Shown here piece by piece: positions 1 through 11,762 of a stretch of 64,000 nt of DNA. A model generated the notes under the pieces. That model had not been told where the DNA came from, searched no databases, and saw nothing but the letters and a program-made list of their open reading frames with translations. The position numbers and the translations under genes are program-made. Each line of letters begins with the position of its first letter. Position 1 is the stretch's first letter. The DNA comes from Morchella semilibera (Eukaryota; Ascomycota; Pezizomycetes; Pezizales; Morchellaceae), in NCBI GenBank assembly GCA_009192285.1, contig CM018607.1, positions 1,487,736 to 1,551,735 on the forward strand, in the 5' to 3' direction.

Positions 1-208
1 CAAATCACATCTTATTAGCCGACCTACCTGCCTGCAATCGCAGGTAGCGGGGAAGAGGGGGAACAATACCAAGGCCAAAGAGGATGACGTAGCAGCCAAT
101 GATGATACTCTGCAGGCCGAGCGGGAAGAACTGGGAGATTCCGCCAAAGACCATGACGCCGCCGACGCCGAGGTTGACGAGGCGGAAGATGTTAGACATG
201 TTCTCCAT
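1..208 (-). CDS. TVP15: TVP15-like COPI-associated Golgi membrane protein, first exon only
   Basis: This is the 5' exon of a small multi-membrane-spanning protein that runs off the left edge. The exon reads MENMSNIFRLVNLGVGGVMV and then a second hydrophobic stretch around FGLG, matching the start of the fungal TVP15 / COPI-associated family, which sits in late Golgi vesicles. The coding exon spans about 70 to 208; a donor GGCCTTG|GTATTG lies at 69/70, and bases 1-69 are intron. Translation past the donor gives a non-membrane tail, which supports the splice. Two in-frame ATGs exist (206-208 and 197-199). Family members usually begin at MSxIF, so the second is the more likely start. The upstream region faces RIB7 divergently. 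The family call is from memory of the sequence pattern. Confidence 0.7.
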
Positions 209-831
209 CGCAGCTGTTGTGTATATATGTATATATACGTATGTGTTTATGTGTGTTTGATGCGGTGAAGGTGAGTAGAGTAGCTGAGGAGAGCAGAGGT
301 AAGGAGAGTTGAGGGAATCAGAGAGGTAAGGTGTTAGGTTGACGGAGGACTGGCCGTTTGGCTTGGTTTGGTTGGCGCCGTATGTGGCTTGCGTGTGCGT
401 GGCGGAGCTGGTGGGGGGTGTGTGATGGGTGGGGATATGGCTTATTCAGCGTGTGTAACCATATTAACATTACGTCTGCCAATATTACGGGGGGAGGGAA
501 AGGGGAATTAAGATCTACATGTTCGTGGGGTCCAGACCCACAGTCATTGCCTTTCTTTTTCTTATATACGCGGCCTGTGGGTGTCAATGATTGAGACACC
601 ATGATATGTAACGCGGGTGATAGTGGTGGGGGGTGCCAATGTTCACAAGGCCGAAAACTATAACCGGAAATGATATCTACACCCACAACAACCACACCAT
701 CATAACAATAACAAATAATCTTCTACCTGCACCACCAGTACCATCTCCAAACCTCCCGGTGGGCCTCGTAAATATATATCACCCCGCCCATCTCATAACA
801 ACCATAACTCCACCCACCACTCCCAACAACC
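209..831. promoter_or_regulatory. Divergent promoter region between TVP15-like gene and RIB7
   Basis: About 620 bases separate two divergent starts. A TATA-like run (TAAATATATATC, about 769-780) lies 52 to 63 bases upstream of the RIB7 ATG. TATATATGTATATATACG at about 219-239 lies close to the other start. The middle (about 350-600) is mixed sequence with no convincing gene. Confidence 0.5.
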
Positions 832-1599
832 ATGTCCGCCCCCACCCCCCCCTCCCCCACAACCACCATCTTCCTCGCCCCCTACCTCCCACACCCCACC
901 GCCGGCCACTACCCCTTCACAACCCTCACCTACGCCACCTCCCTCGACGCACACCTCTCCTCCGCCCCTGGCACACAAACCCACCTCTCCGGCCCGCTCT
1001 CCAAATCCCTCACGCACCACCTCCGCACATGCCACTCCGCCATCCTCGTCGGCGTCACAACAGCACTCACCGACGACCCCGGCCTCAACTCCCGCATCCC
1101 TTCAACCCCTCTCACCTCCCAGCCCCGCCCCATCATCCTCGACCCCCACTTCCGGTGGTCCCCGCTGCCCAGCACACGGGTGCTCCGCACCGCTGCCGCC
1201 GGCGAGGGACACCCGCCGTTCGTGCTTGTCCGTCAGGACTACGCCGACGAGAACAAGGCCAAGACGCTGGACGGCGTTGGCGGGCGCGTGTTTTATCTGC
1301 CGCCGCCCACCCCCAGCGGCGACGGGAGGTGGGAGTGGGATATGGTGCTGAGGTTCTTGAGGAGGGAGTGTGGCGTGGAAAGTGTGATGGTGGAGGGCGG
1401 CGGGGAGGTGATCAATGCGTTGCTGGAGCCGAGGAACCAGAAGCTGGTGGACTCGGTGGTGGTCACGGTGGCGCCGGTGTATCTGGGACGGGGAGGGGTA
1501 GGGGTGAGGCCTGTGCCGAGGGCCAGGTTTAAGGATGTGGGGTGGTTGGTGTTGGGGGATGATGTGGTGATGGCGGCAAGGCCGGATATGGGTGTTTAA
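832..1599 (+). CDS. RIB7: 2,5-diamino-6-ribosylamino-4(3H)-pyrimidinone 5'-phosphate reductase
   Basis: This intronless 255-residue protein is the fungal RIB7 reductase of riboflavin biosynthesis. It uses NADPH to reduce the ribosyl side chain of the diaminopyrimidinone made after GTP cyclohydrolase II. The RibD C-terminal / dihydrofolate-reductase-like fold is visible: the N-terminal substrate motif around TYATSLDAHLS (about residues 37-47), the ILVGVTTALTDDPGLNSR region (about 70-88), and the cofactor-side VMVEGGGEVINALLEP segment near residues 185-200. Length matches fungal homologues of about 240 to 270 residues. The first ATG follows a TATA-like element, and a polyadenylation-like AATAAA lies shortly after the stop (about 1640). 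The first 340 coding bases are very C-rich and the rest G-rich, a base skew within the gene. Confidence 0.93.
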   Translation: MSAPTPPSPTTTIFLAPYLPHPTAGHYPFTTLTYATSLDAHLSSAPGTQTHLSGPLSKSLTHHLRTCHSAILVGVTTALTDDPGLNSRIPSTPLTSQPRPIILDPHFRWSPLPSTRVLRTAAAGEGHPPFVLVRQDYADENKAKTLDGVGGRVFYLPPPTPSGDGRWEWDMVLRFLRRECGVESVMVEGGGEVINALLEPRNQKLVDSVVVTVAPVYLGRGGVGVRPVPRARFKDVGWLVLGDDVVMAARPDMGV

Positions 1600-2270
1600 T
1601 GGGGGACTAGATATCTTTAAGGTAGACTTGTAGATAGATTAAATAAAAGGGCCGGCTTCTGCGAATTGCTTCAATTGGAATATTGGTACCAATCCCCTCC
1701 ACTCTTTTTAAGGTGGGTTTGGGGTCTTGCCATAAAGTCACACTCAATTTTAGTTGTTCATTATAAGTGAGGGCATTGATGGAATGGGTATCCCTTGAGC
1801 TGCCAATGCTGACCCCCTATAACAGAGAGTCTAAATTTGTATGGAGAATCAATTATTTGATAAGGGGGATAACAAGATCTGTTAGTAACAACCTTTTCCT
1901 TTTACTGACAGCTTAAGGGATAAAGTGGTATGAACGATCATTGATACGAATCGGGAAAACAAATGTAAACCACTGTAATTCACACGGCGGCCAGTATCAT
2001 TCACGGCCCCACAAGTTCACGAAAGGCACCTTTGCATCGTCCAAAATTCTTGAACCTGCCTACAAATAAGACCTTCAATTTCATTCCACGGGAAATCATA
2101 CACCGTTCATAATAAAGCTATACACAAAAAAAAAACGGCCAAGAACACAAAGAATCCATGAAAAATAAAAGAAAGGAAGAACCCACGCCCAGCCCAGTTA
2201 ACACACAAAAAGGGACACCATTTTGCTTGCAAGTTTTTGAGTTACATACAAAGCCTCGGACGGAACCCAC
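1600..2270. other. Intergenic 3' ends of RIB7 and aldehyde dehydrogenase
   Basis: This gap separates two convergent genes. It is AT-rich with short A runs and AATAAA-like signals for both genes (about 1640 on the plus strand; TTTATT-type signals on the minus strand about 2100-2170). I see no coding sequence. Confidence 0.5.
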
Positions 2271-4002
2271 TTAATCCAATCCACCTGACAAGTTAATGCA
2301 GACAGTCTTAGTCTGGGTGTAGTTGGCGAGGGCGGCCTTTCCAAGCTCACGGCCAATACCCGACTCCTTGTACCCACCGAAAGGCAGGGCGTGGTGAAGG
2401 GCGTTGTAGGTATTGATCCAAACAGTTCCGGCCTTGAGGCGGTTGGAGACCTCAATGGCGGTGGCCAAGTTCGTGGTGTGGACAGCAGAGGCCAGACCGT
2501 AGTTGGTGTTGTTTCCAATCCTGATAGCGTCGTCCAGAGTCTTGAACTTAGCAATGGAAGCAACAGGACCAAAGATCTCCTCCTGCATAATCTTCATGTC
2601 CTCAGTGACGTTTGAGAAGATGGTAGGCTGGATGAAGTAACCGTCGGTACCGTGGCGGCCACCACCGCACTCGATCTTAGCGCCCTCCTGCTTTCCGTGC
2701 TCGATGTAGCCCATGACACGGTCGAATTGGAGCTGCGAGACCTGGGGGCCCTGGAAGGTTTCTGGATGGAAGGGGTCGCCGACGACATTCTTAGAGATTC
2801 GAGCCTTGAAGGCCTCAATGAACTTATCGTAAATGCCCTCCTGAACGTAGATACGGGAACCGGCACAGCAGACCTGGCCGTGGTTGAAGAAGATACCGAA
2901 ATTGACCCAGCTAATGGCGTCATCAATATCGGCATCGTCAAAGACAATGTTGGGTGACTTCCCACCAAGCTCGAGAGTGACCTTCTTGAGGTTGGAGTTG
3001 GCGGCGGCCTTCATGATCATGCGGCCGACGGGAGTGGAACCGGTGAAGGCGACCTTGTCGATGTCCATGTGCGAGGAGATGGCGGCACCGGCAACTCTTC
3101 CGATACCGGAGATGACGTTGACAACTCCGGGGGGGAATCCGGCCTCCTTGATAAGGTTGGCAGCAACAAGGGCGGAAAGAGGAGTCTGCTCGGCGGTCTT
3201 GATGATGACGACGTTACCAGTGGCAATTGCAGGTCCAATCTTCCATGACCACATGAGGATGGGGAAGTTCCATCTAGAAATCCTCCGTCAGAAATCACTC
3301 TTCTCAAACCTCATATCAAACGGGGTAGGAAGGAAGAAGGGCATACGGAATGATCTGTCCGCAAACACCGACGGGCTCCTGCTTGGTGTAGTTGAACTTT
3401 CTATGGGCGGTGTCAATGACCTTTCCGTGGACCTTGTCGGCCCAACCACCATAGTATCTGAAGACGTTGGCGGCAGCCTGGACGTCACCCTCAGCGTGGG
3501 AAAGGGCCTTTCCGTTGTCGAGGGACTCGACGGAGGCAAGAAGGGTCTTGTGCTTCTCGAAGAGGTCCGCAAGCCTGTTCAAACATCTTCCACGCTCCTG
3601 GGGGTCGAGTTTGGCCCACTCGCCCTCGAAGGCGGCACGGGCAGCCTTAACGGCAATGTCGACATCCTGTTTGATTGATTTGTTAGGAATGATGGGTGGT
3701 AATAGGAGAGTTTGCTTCTGGTTACCTTGTCGGATGCCTCATATACGGAGGTGATAACCTTCTCGTTGGTGGGGTTGATGACTTCGAAAGTGCCTCCATC
3801 AACAGACTTGACCCACTCGTTGTTGATGAACCTATCCAGCGCCCAGTCAGTCCCAATTCCATCATTAGGTGCCAATGATATATAGGAAGAGGAAGAGGAA
3901 GAGGAGGGGGAGGGGAAGGGGAAGGGGAAGGGAAGCTTACAATCCAATAGGCTGCTCGTATTTGACGCCGTTGGGCAACTCAATAGTCTGTGTAAGGCTC
4001 AT
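2271..4002 (-). CDS. aldA: NAD(P)+-dependent aldehyde dehydrogenase
   Basis: Four exons (3941-4002, 3726-3831, 3347-3666, 2271-3273) join in frame to 1491 bases, giving 496 residues, the normal size of a cytosolic fungal class-1/2 aldehyde dehydrogenase. It oxidises aldehydes such as acetaldehyde to carboxylic acids. Catalytic residues are present: the general-base glutamate in VTLELGGKSPN (about residue 264), the nucleophile in GQVCCAGSR (Cys298, the first of the pair), the GSTPVG cofactor loop (about 241-246) and the IIPWNFP motif (about 161-167), which is rebuilt only by splicing exons 3 and 4. Donors GTAAGC, GTAACC and GTATGC and acceptors ending in AG are visible. Intron 1 contains a pyrimidine-rich simple repeat. 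Lysine is absent from the C-terminal end, so no SKL-type peroxisomal signal. The symbol follows the Aspergillus ethanol-utilisation enzyme; the exact substrate is inferred. Confidence 0.95.
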
Positions 4003-7000
4003 GATTTCGGATGTAGATGGTAGATAGAAATTGCGGGTGCGAAGATACTCTGTGATACTGGATAGGAAGGATAGGAATTAGAAGGAGGGGGGATCTCAAG
4101 GCTATATATGGCGAGAGGAGGGGATGGGGCCTAGGGTAACCGAGGGAGGATTTGTAGTACCAACTGTGGGGTTAAGGATTTAAGGGACGGAACACACCCC
4201 AGAAAGGTGATGTTGCACATGCACACCGCCGCCGGCGGCCTACTCTACAGATCGAATATAAGCTAGCTTCGTTGATATTAAACAATTGGGCTTGAAGCAT
4301 CTGGACCCTCCTCCCCATCGCCCGCCGGAGCCATGTGCTTACATGTAGTTAGGGCGAGCACCCATGAAGCATCTAGTGTTTCATCAACCCCAAAATGCGA
4401 TACATCTACTGCAATTCCTTCCAGAAACATATCTCCCGGCCACCCTTGTGGTTGAAGTTATTCCACCAGGGGTCCCTCGATACAATGACAATTCGCGACC
4501 CTTTGCACCGAATGGCGGGGTGGAGGGTGGAGGGTGGATCTGGGTATCAGCCAGTCAGTAGCTGATGACGACAACGGTATCTGTTTTTTTTTTTTTGTTT
4601 CAATCCCAGAGATGAAGGGTGTCCAGGGTCTCTTGCAACTACTCCACTTAGGCCCTAGCGTATCCGATGATTGCCCCGCACAACCGCCCCTCCCCCTCCA
4701 CTAGCCGATAACGGGATTTTCCGTTACGCGAGTTTACGAACTTTGCCTTCCTGTGATGCCTATGGGCCATCGTGAAGGAAATTGGATTGAAGATCATTAA
4801 TCTTTTACTCTACCTTCCTTTTTTTTTCCAATCCAAGAGGTGATGCTGCAAATCGATTACTAAATCCAGTCGCGTTGCGTCAAGTTTAGAGTTTGGGGAC
4901 AGTAAGTAGATACATGTATGTGAGCTTTTTCAACCTTCGTCCGTCCCTCTATGGTCCATTTTGACGGCATGCATACGCACTGGCCTTCGATTGGCCATCA
5001 AGGCCGAAAATTACAAATCAGCAGTGATCCGGAATCATCACGAACTGCATCGACTCTTTTTTGGGGGGGGTGGGGAAAGGGAGGAGGCGCTCTAACGGAG
5101 ATACTGCATGGGATAGACGTATTCCCGACGATGACAATTGGCCTAAGCCTGACTCCTTTCTTGTAAACTCGGACGACCGGGGTTCTCGCTGTCAATATTG
5201 AAATAGATTCCCTAGAGCGACTGGGGCCAAACTCAACACTTTCCTTCTCAATTCAAGCACCTCAACCTTGGGAGCTAGTTAGCTAGCAAGAGCTCTTCCT
5301 CTCCTCATAGGTTCCTGGGCAAGCTCTCGGGGAATTCTCCAGAGGGCGGCCAAACAAATAAACAAAACAAAAGGAAGCAGCCACCTCATTAATCCAAGCA
5401 GCCGCTAAGTAAAGATACTAAATTCTACTGATAATCTCCGAGATGCCCAGCTCAGCCAAGCTACAGCGACACAACAGAATACCAGAACGTGTATGGAAGG
5501 AATCATTGACCCTTCTGAATTCACATCAAGGTGTAACAGCAACCATGGAAAAAAAGGGTTTCAGAGGCAGCAGCAAAGCATAATCCTCCATCCGTATGCC
5601 CTTCCGCGGTTATATGGTGGGGGCTCCTTTTATCCGTACTTTCTCCGCTGCGCCGTATGGTCCTTTGTAAGACGCCTTCTACTCATCATATCCCATCCAG
5701 AATTCGCCCCCCGGCTGTTACACACAGTAGGTATAACACAGGTATGAGATCCCAACGCATCGGCAGAGGCAGATTACTCTTCTATCCCTTTATCAAGCCG
5801 TAACACTTGACTATATCCCAGTTTTCTAGGCGGTCGCGGTTAAGGGAAAAAAAAAACCATAACCCTACAAGGCCACACTTGTGGATCTGGCTTCCCATGT
5901 AAAGTATACGTGCCTGGAAACACGCTCTAGCACGCTACCCGTCCTGCTTTGATATCAGTCTGGACAATTGGTGGCCGGGCCGCGGCCGGACTTCCCTGCC
6001 CGCCGCTATCGCAGGCTGCTCCGTGCGCTCACTCAGACAATGGACGTGCACCGTGACTGTCACGTTTTCGTTCTCACTGGAGGTGGGGATGAGGTGACTG
6101 ATGGTCGTTGTTCCAGCTAAGTCTTGACTAATAGAGCTTCACACCCGGGAGAGGTTGGGTTGGTTTCCCTGGAGGGGATAGTCTTTCGTCCGAACATAAA
6201 ACAGTCGACGCCTCACGGTACGATGTCCTCAAGAGCTCCACAAGTATCCACAGCGTGGGCGTAGATACCTCCTGCTCGCCATGTTCTTATATAGAAAATC
6301 CTTCGGGCACCCCCCGACTAGCTCCAAGCCTTTTCCCCTTCGTCACCTGCATGCCCATATTTGTTTTGCCAAATAAATGTGGGGTACGCACCAATAATCT
6401 TGTGGCATTGCCCAGCGCACCAATAAACAGCGACGGCCGTCAGACTTTTGAATCGAAACCGGGGATGACTGTGTCACGAGGGGAGAGTGGCTTTTTTACA
6501 GGGCGCAAAAATAAGCTTTTGATATTGGATTGCTTTTTTTTTTTTTTTTTTTTGCGCTTCGCTTATCGGGCTACACGTAGCGATGAGAGGGGCGATATTA
6601 CAAAATATGCTTTTACGTGGTGATTGGTGAGGGGGTATGAGTAGCAATTAAAATTCAGCTAGATATCTTAACCCTACTAGATAGTAATTGATATAACTAG
6701 TTCTTCTACGCCATGACGGTGTCTTCAAATTTAAGCATCAACCCTATCATCACCAGGTATCTACATGTACATACATGTAGTTAGTCACTCTGGCTACAAA
6801 AATCACGATTCCATAAAGCCTATATAAACCTTTAACTGACCCAAGCAATATCCCCCCAGCGCTACGCATACCATCAAGCCCACCACTCTCTCCCCCACAA
6901 ATGTATGCCGTCAAGATAGCCTCAGTTGAACCGCGACCTAACCAATATCCCTAGCTTTGTTTTCCCCGGAACCCATTTTCCCACGTTTTTGATCCCCTGC

Positions 7001-7439
7001 ACCAGCAAGGGTCCTTTCTCCAGTCTACATGTAACTAAGCAGAGTACCTACATAACCGGCGCTGCCGACCAAAACACACGATACGGTAGTCTAGTCTAAG
7101 TAAATCAGCTCGCTTATTCGGGCTATCTTTTAGTTTGTGTATGGCTTTGGCTAGTAGCGTAGGTCGGTGGTTCGGGTGAGTGGCGGCCGAGAGGGATGAA
7201 GTCGGGTGATAGTTGGTGAGTATTGTAACAACACATTTCTTTTCTTTACGACGAATATGAATCGGTGGGTTTCAACTTGGGATTTGAATGAGGTATATTT
7301 CTATTTGCTTGATTCTCCGGGACTCCGATATTTCCCGAATATAGTTTTTCTGTCTCAGAACTATGAATAAAGTAGCTCTATATATACATAACCTACCCCC
7401 CCCCCCTTCTGCCCTAACCCATCTCCGCCCCTCCACCAC
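4003..7439. other. Long intergenic region without a supported gene
   Basis: No reading frame here shows a recognisable domain or a plausible spliced structure. Visible content includes a 20-base T run (about 6534-6553), a T run near 4581-4595, and TACATGTACATACATGTA at about 6762-6779. The part next to 4002 is the aldehyde dehydrogenase promoter. Confidence 0.5.
4095..4112 (-). promoter_or_regulatory. TATA-like element of the aldehyde dehydrogenase gene
   Basis: CATATATAGC on the minus strand at 4101-4110 lies about 100 bases upstream of the ATG at 4002, a usual distance for a fungal TATA box when a 5' leader is present. Confidence 0.4.
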
Positions 7440-8352
7440 CTACCTACTCGCCGCCATCACCGCCCTCATCCCCACCGCCCCCACCACCACTCCGACCGCC
7501 ATCCCCACTGCTATTGCATCCCACTCCGCCAGCACCCTCCTCGCCCTCGCCCTTGCATCTCCGACCCATAACCACCGCTCACCACCGCGCCTCCTCGCCG
7601 ACCGCAACCCTGGCAGCCCGTCCAGCGAGTCAGAGTTCCACTGTACCTCGTACGTGCCCATCCTTCCCTGATCAATCATCTTTGCGCTCCACTTGGCCAT
7701 GGTCTCGCGCTCACTGAAGACGGCTTTGACTTCGCCATCTTGCTCAGAAGTGCCGACGATGGGGACGCCAAAGCCGCAGGAAGTTTGGACCTGTGAGAAT
7801 ATGGATATTAGTATGACTGCACCTACACACCAACACCGCCGGCGCCCACCTGGCCCGCCCCTACTCCGCCCCCGCTACAAACAGCACTCACCTTAAATAT
7901 ATCCAACACAATCACCGCCCTTACCACCTCAATACCCTTCCCCCCACCCAAGCCCATCCTCTCCATGACACTCTCAAACCCCTTCTCCCCCTTCTCCACC
8001 ACGCGCCCTCTACAGAAAAGTCTTAGAATCCGTGGGCTGGTCGCGAAGGACGTGAACATGACCGTCAGGCGGCCATTCTCATACATGTGCGAGATGGTCT
8101 CGTTGCCGGAGCCGGGGGCATCTAGGTATGCGGCCTCGTTGGGGCCAAGCACAGCGAAGGATGCGCGAGGATGGCCTTTGGGGGATACGTTAATCTAGTG
8201 GGTGTTAATTGGGTGTTGAGACTCAGAGAAGGGGGAAAGGGAAGGGGAGGTACGTGTTCCCCGCGCAGGGGGGCGCTGGCGACAAAGAAGACGCTTTGTT
8301 GCTGGAGCCAGTCCGTCAGATCGGGGGTGAGGGAATCGTAGAAGACGGGCAT
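7440..8352 (-). CDS. Pyridoxamine 5'-phosphate oxidase-like FMN-binding protein
   Basis: Three exons (8254-8352, 7892-8194, 7440-7790) join to 250 residues from MPVFYDSL. The N-terminal half has the split-barrel flavin fold of the fungal YPR172W/YLR456W-type family: VFFVASAPL (about residues 21-29), INVSPKG right after the first splice, GSGNETISHMYENGRLTVMF, and PRILRLFCRGRV. These match the FMN-binding core of pyridoxamine-phosphate-oxidase-like proteins, which are not all true PNP oxidases; the reaction is unknown. Donors GTACCT and GTGAGT and both acceptors are clear. The last 30 residues hold a small hydrophobic, Gly/Ala/Val-rich segment (AIAVGMAVGVVVGAVGM) that could be a tail anchor. 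An in-frame ATG at 8377-8379 would add nine residues; I prefer the inner ATG because the family starts close to MPxFY. Confidence 0.85.
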
Positions 8353-8821
8353 TTTTGTCCTTCCTGCTTGCTTTCCCACTTTCCTTCCTGTCTTCTTCCT
8401 TTTTGTTTACTGCTCGCGGTGAGGTAGCAATTCGGGTGGGAGCTATGTAAACAGGGCAGGCGGACGGAGGTGAGTCAAAGGTAGACTTTACTAATTCTCC
8501 CCCCCCCCCACTATTTGATAAGTGCTTGCCGTATGCAGGCAGGGTCTACTGGCGTGACCGATCATTGACCGGGGTGGGCGGTGCCAAGAGATGTCCTTAT
8601 TGGCTGGCATTGGTACTGGAATCCGGGTGCCTTAGAATTTCAAATAGGGCCTTTAAAAACGGGTTGTAAGCAATAGCAACAACGACAGCTGTCAATGCAC
8701 GATATCCGACGGTACCCGGGGCACATATTGGCAACACGGGTGCGGCACAAGATCAGGGCCGACTGGACTCTGTTTACAAAGTTCCGATAATGTATGTTCA
8801 TCGCATGGATAAGGGGACTAC

Positions 8822-8873
8822 ATGCATATAGCTCAATGGATTAAAACCGTACGCATCAGACTTCGGGATCAGA
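8822..8873 (+). other. tRNA-Arg(TCG)-like 5' half, degenerate
   Basis: TAGCTCAATGG (8829-8839) is a perfect D-arm / box A sequence. It is followed by ATTA and then TCAGACTTCGGGATCAGA (8856-8873), which resembles the anticodon arm of tRNA-Arg(TCG) with an extra base. No T-arm or 3' acceptor strand follows, so this is not a working tRNA; it may be a tRNA pseudogene or the head of a short interspersed element. Confidence 0.35.
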
Positions 8874-10544
8874 GCTTTGTCCGGCATAGCTACTAGAAAC
8901 GGCTACGAAGGTTAAGTAGACCGGAGCCTGCAGGTGCTTTGCTAATGTGGGTGCACATATTTATCCCCTAAAATAAAACATTAGTGTTTACAGACCCCGA
9001 GTGAAAGAAAGGTTTCGAGCACCTGTAGTAGACGCAATTCACAAACCATACCGCTTGGCGTATACTTCATGATCACCAGCTGCAGTCCATATATATATTA
9101 CCGGGCGTACATACCTATACATATATTGGCAAACTTCTTAGCTTTAAGTAGTGAACTGATCCGTGAATTACATATTTAATACTCCCTTGTTTACCCCCAA
9201 ACACCAAACCAGAATGTTCATGACCGAGCCAACCCTCGGTCCCGGGCCCAGGGGGCATCGCAGGCCCATAGCTCACACTTACCGCTATTGCTATTTGCCA
9301 TCTTCTCTGTAGAACTGTAGCTGGACTACCTACTAAACCACTGGCCCCGGACTGGCCGGGCGCCCCGACCAAAAAAAACATGTCAAACCGATGATTTCCG
9401 CTTCTAACGCTAACTGGAATTGTAACTACAGCTTTCCCGCTCTCCTTTGCCAGACCACTCAAAAGGGCTGACTCCGCTTTGGGTGTGGCCGGACCTTGGT
9501 GGCCACTGATAGATAAAGAAACCGTTCACCTGGTAATCCGAATGTCCAATGTCCGAGGGGGCGCCGGACCACGCAGTGCGGCCCGAGCCTGGACATATGT
9601 CATAGCGGGGAGGTCTAGGAGAAGTAACGAGGCAGGAAGGTCCCGATGGTTTGCTACAAGCGCATGCGTGGGTTTCTGGGCTATTGTAATTGGCGCGCGG
9701 TTATAGAATGTACCTGTGTATTATGTAGTTATATGTGGTCTTACAAGAAACAAGTAAAGTACTGATTGTAACCCACGAGCGCCGGGGCGGTACATATAGA
9801 TACAGTGCGCCGGGACTGCCCGCAAATCAGAGGGTTTAGCAAACACTAAGATATGCTGCAGATAGGTTCTCTTCCTCGACCAGAGCCCATCAATCTTGCG
9901 GTGACTGCAGCTGGCTGCAGTGCTTGTGTACATATAATGGCAACGGGGGTTTGTAGAAGTAGTGCAGTGACGGCGGCTGGGTTTCACACCACACAAACAT
10001 GAACCCAATACGAGGCATCGGGTTCTCCACGGGTAGGGCCTGTTCGTAATGTAGGCAGGAGCCTCCAGCCAGCCAGCCCCTGGAGAAGTATCGTATTTCT
10101 CCAATAACAGTAACCATAGCTCAAACTTTCCAATGGCCTGTTAGATCTGGTGACATATACCAGTTTGGCTTGCCACTGTTGTAGATCTAGGTTCGCCCCA
10201 TATTATTGCACGTGTCCCGGAGCCGGTAGTGGGGACCAAGCAAGTACCACAGTGACACTGGTATTTCCATTACTGCCTTTGCGCAAAACAAAACAAAGCA
10301 CCTCGGGGTGCACACAATGCTTTGAAATCACATATCTATATATCACGTTATTATCATTGATTAGAATTAAAGAGGGGGGGGGTATCTCAGCTCAGCTCAG
10401 CTGAAGCCAAAGCGCCGATTCCTGTTTTTGTTGTTTGTTTGTTTGTTTGTTTACTCCTGCTAACAGGCTCACAAACCCTCCCGTAATAAGTAGAACCAAG
10501 CTTTTGGAGGTTGGAGTTGGAACTGCAAGCTCCCGGCTAGCACT

Positions 10545-10578
10545 GATGATCGGAGGTTCAGGATGATCGGAGGTTCAG
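10545..10578. repeat. 17-base tandem duplication
   Basis: GATGATCGGAGGTTCAG occurs twice head to tail at 10545-10561 and 10562-10578 with no mismatch. No gene overlaps it. Confidence 0.8.
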
Positions 10579-11762
10579 CCTTATCGGGGACAGTGCTCGA
10601 TTCGGGTATCTGCAGCCTGGCTGTGGGTGCACGGTCTCTGGGTGTTGGTATGGAGGGAGGTTGGTATTCCAGAGTGGGTAGAATACCTCTTATCTCAAGG
10701 GCTCAGATGTGTTGGGGGTGCATGAGACAGCTCACAGACAATTGTTGAATCCCATTGATCCGTAGATAAGAATAACTCGATAATAGAGCACATATAGTCG
10801 CGACTAGATATGGCGAATCTCTCAATACGCCGGATCCCTTGCTGTCCTGTACCAAGAAATCCTTAGAATCTTGGCAATCCGGCATATCGAGTTGCGACTG
10901 TATTCCTCTACTCTAGAGGCATTTAGTGATATGGTGATATGGATATCTGCTGGGCCCCATGTATGTCACGTCATCCGGAACTTGGCGGAATAAGCTTTCC
11001 ATCCCCGAGAAGCGACTAAGTGGCGTTTAGATTGGTGCCTGACTGGGGTGTTTTTCCTAATTGGGCGGAAGAGGAGGCCCGGAGACTATCGTGAGATTCA
11101 CCGTGTGGGTGTGAGCAGGTAACTCTTCTTTACCAAAGGATTCTTTCCAGAATCTCAGGAAAAGTTTAATTCGTCCGGTAGACCTAACCCTTAGTATATG
11201 TTCTCTGTTAGGTCGTGCGAATGCATCATTAAGCATCACTCGGGCATAAATAAACCTAACCCTAGCTGTCAGTTTAATCGATTAAATTACAAAATAAATG
11301 CATACATGGTATAAAAAACATATTTCATTCGCACAGGTATTTTTTACAGTTCAATTTGCAAGCACAGAACAGGAACATATGAAGAGACTCAATGATTATA
11401 AGCAGTAGCCGCGCAAGTACTAACAAAACCATCCATACCAAAACCAGGTGGGGGAAAAAAAACACAACCATGATACATAACGCATGGATGAGGGTAGCAA
11501 GAACATAAACCGATATGTATAATAATGCCCTGAGCTTGCCCTCTAGAAGATTTCAAAAAAGAAAAAAGAGACGAGAATGCAAGCCCAATGGCTTTCATGC
11601 AATAAAACATAAAATCAATCCGTAGCACCGATTCTTTCCAATCCTTCAACTTCGCCAAGTTGAAAAGAAGCCCGCAATGCACCAATGAAAGAAAATTTCA
11701 ATGAAACGAAGAAGAAAAAAAACCTCAAACACCCTCCCTGAAACCCGACCTCATAATCGTGC

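Larger units (their letters stand above)
8353..11762. other. Intergenic region with a tRNA-like fragment and short repeats
   Basis: No supported protein gene. Content seen: a tRNA-Arg-like 5' half (8822-8873, separate entry), a 17-base tandem duplication (10545-10578), a (GTTT)n run near 10430-10451, and GCTCAGCTCAGCTCAGCTG near 10387-10403. The last several hundred bases next to 11762 are likely 3' untranslated region of KCS1. Confidence 0.45.

Noticed and set aside
633-1532. Long plus-strand frame of 299 codons overlapping RIB7
   Set aside because: It is another frame of RIB7, made of Pro/His/Arg low-complexity sequence produced by the C-rich coding strand.
9115-9462. Minus-strand frame of 115 codons
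   Set aside because: No domain, no splice partner and atypical composition; treated as chance.
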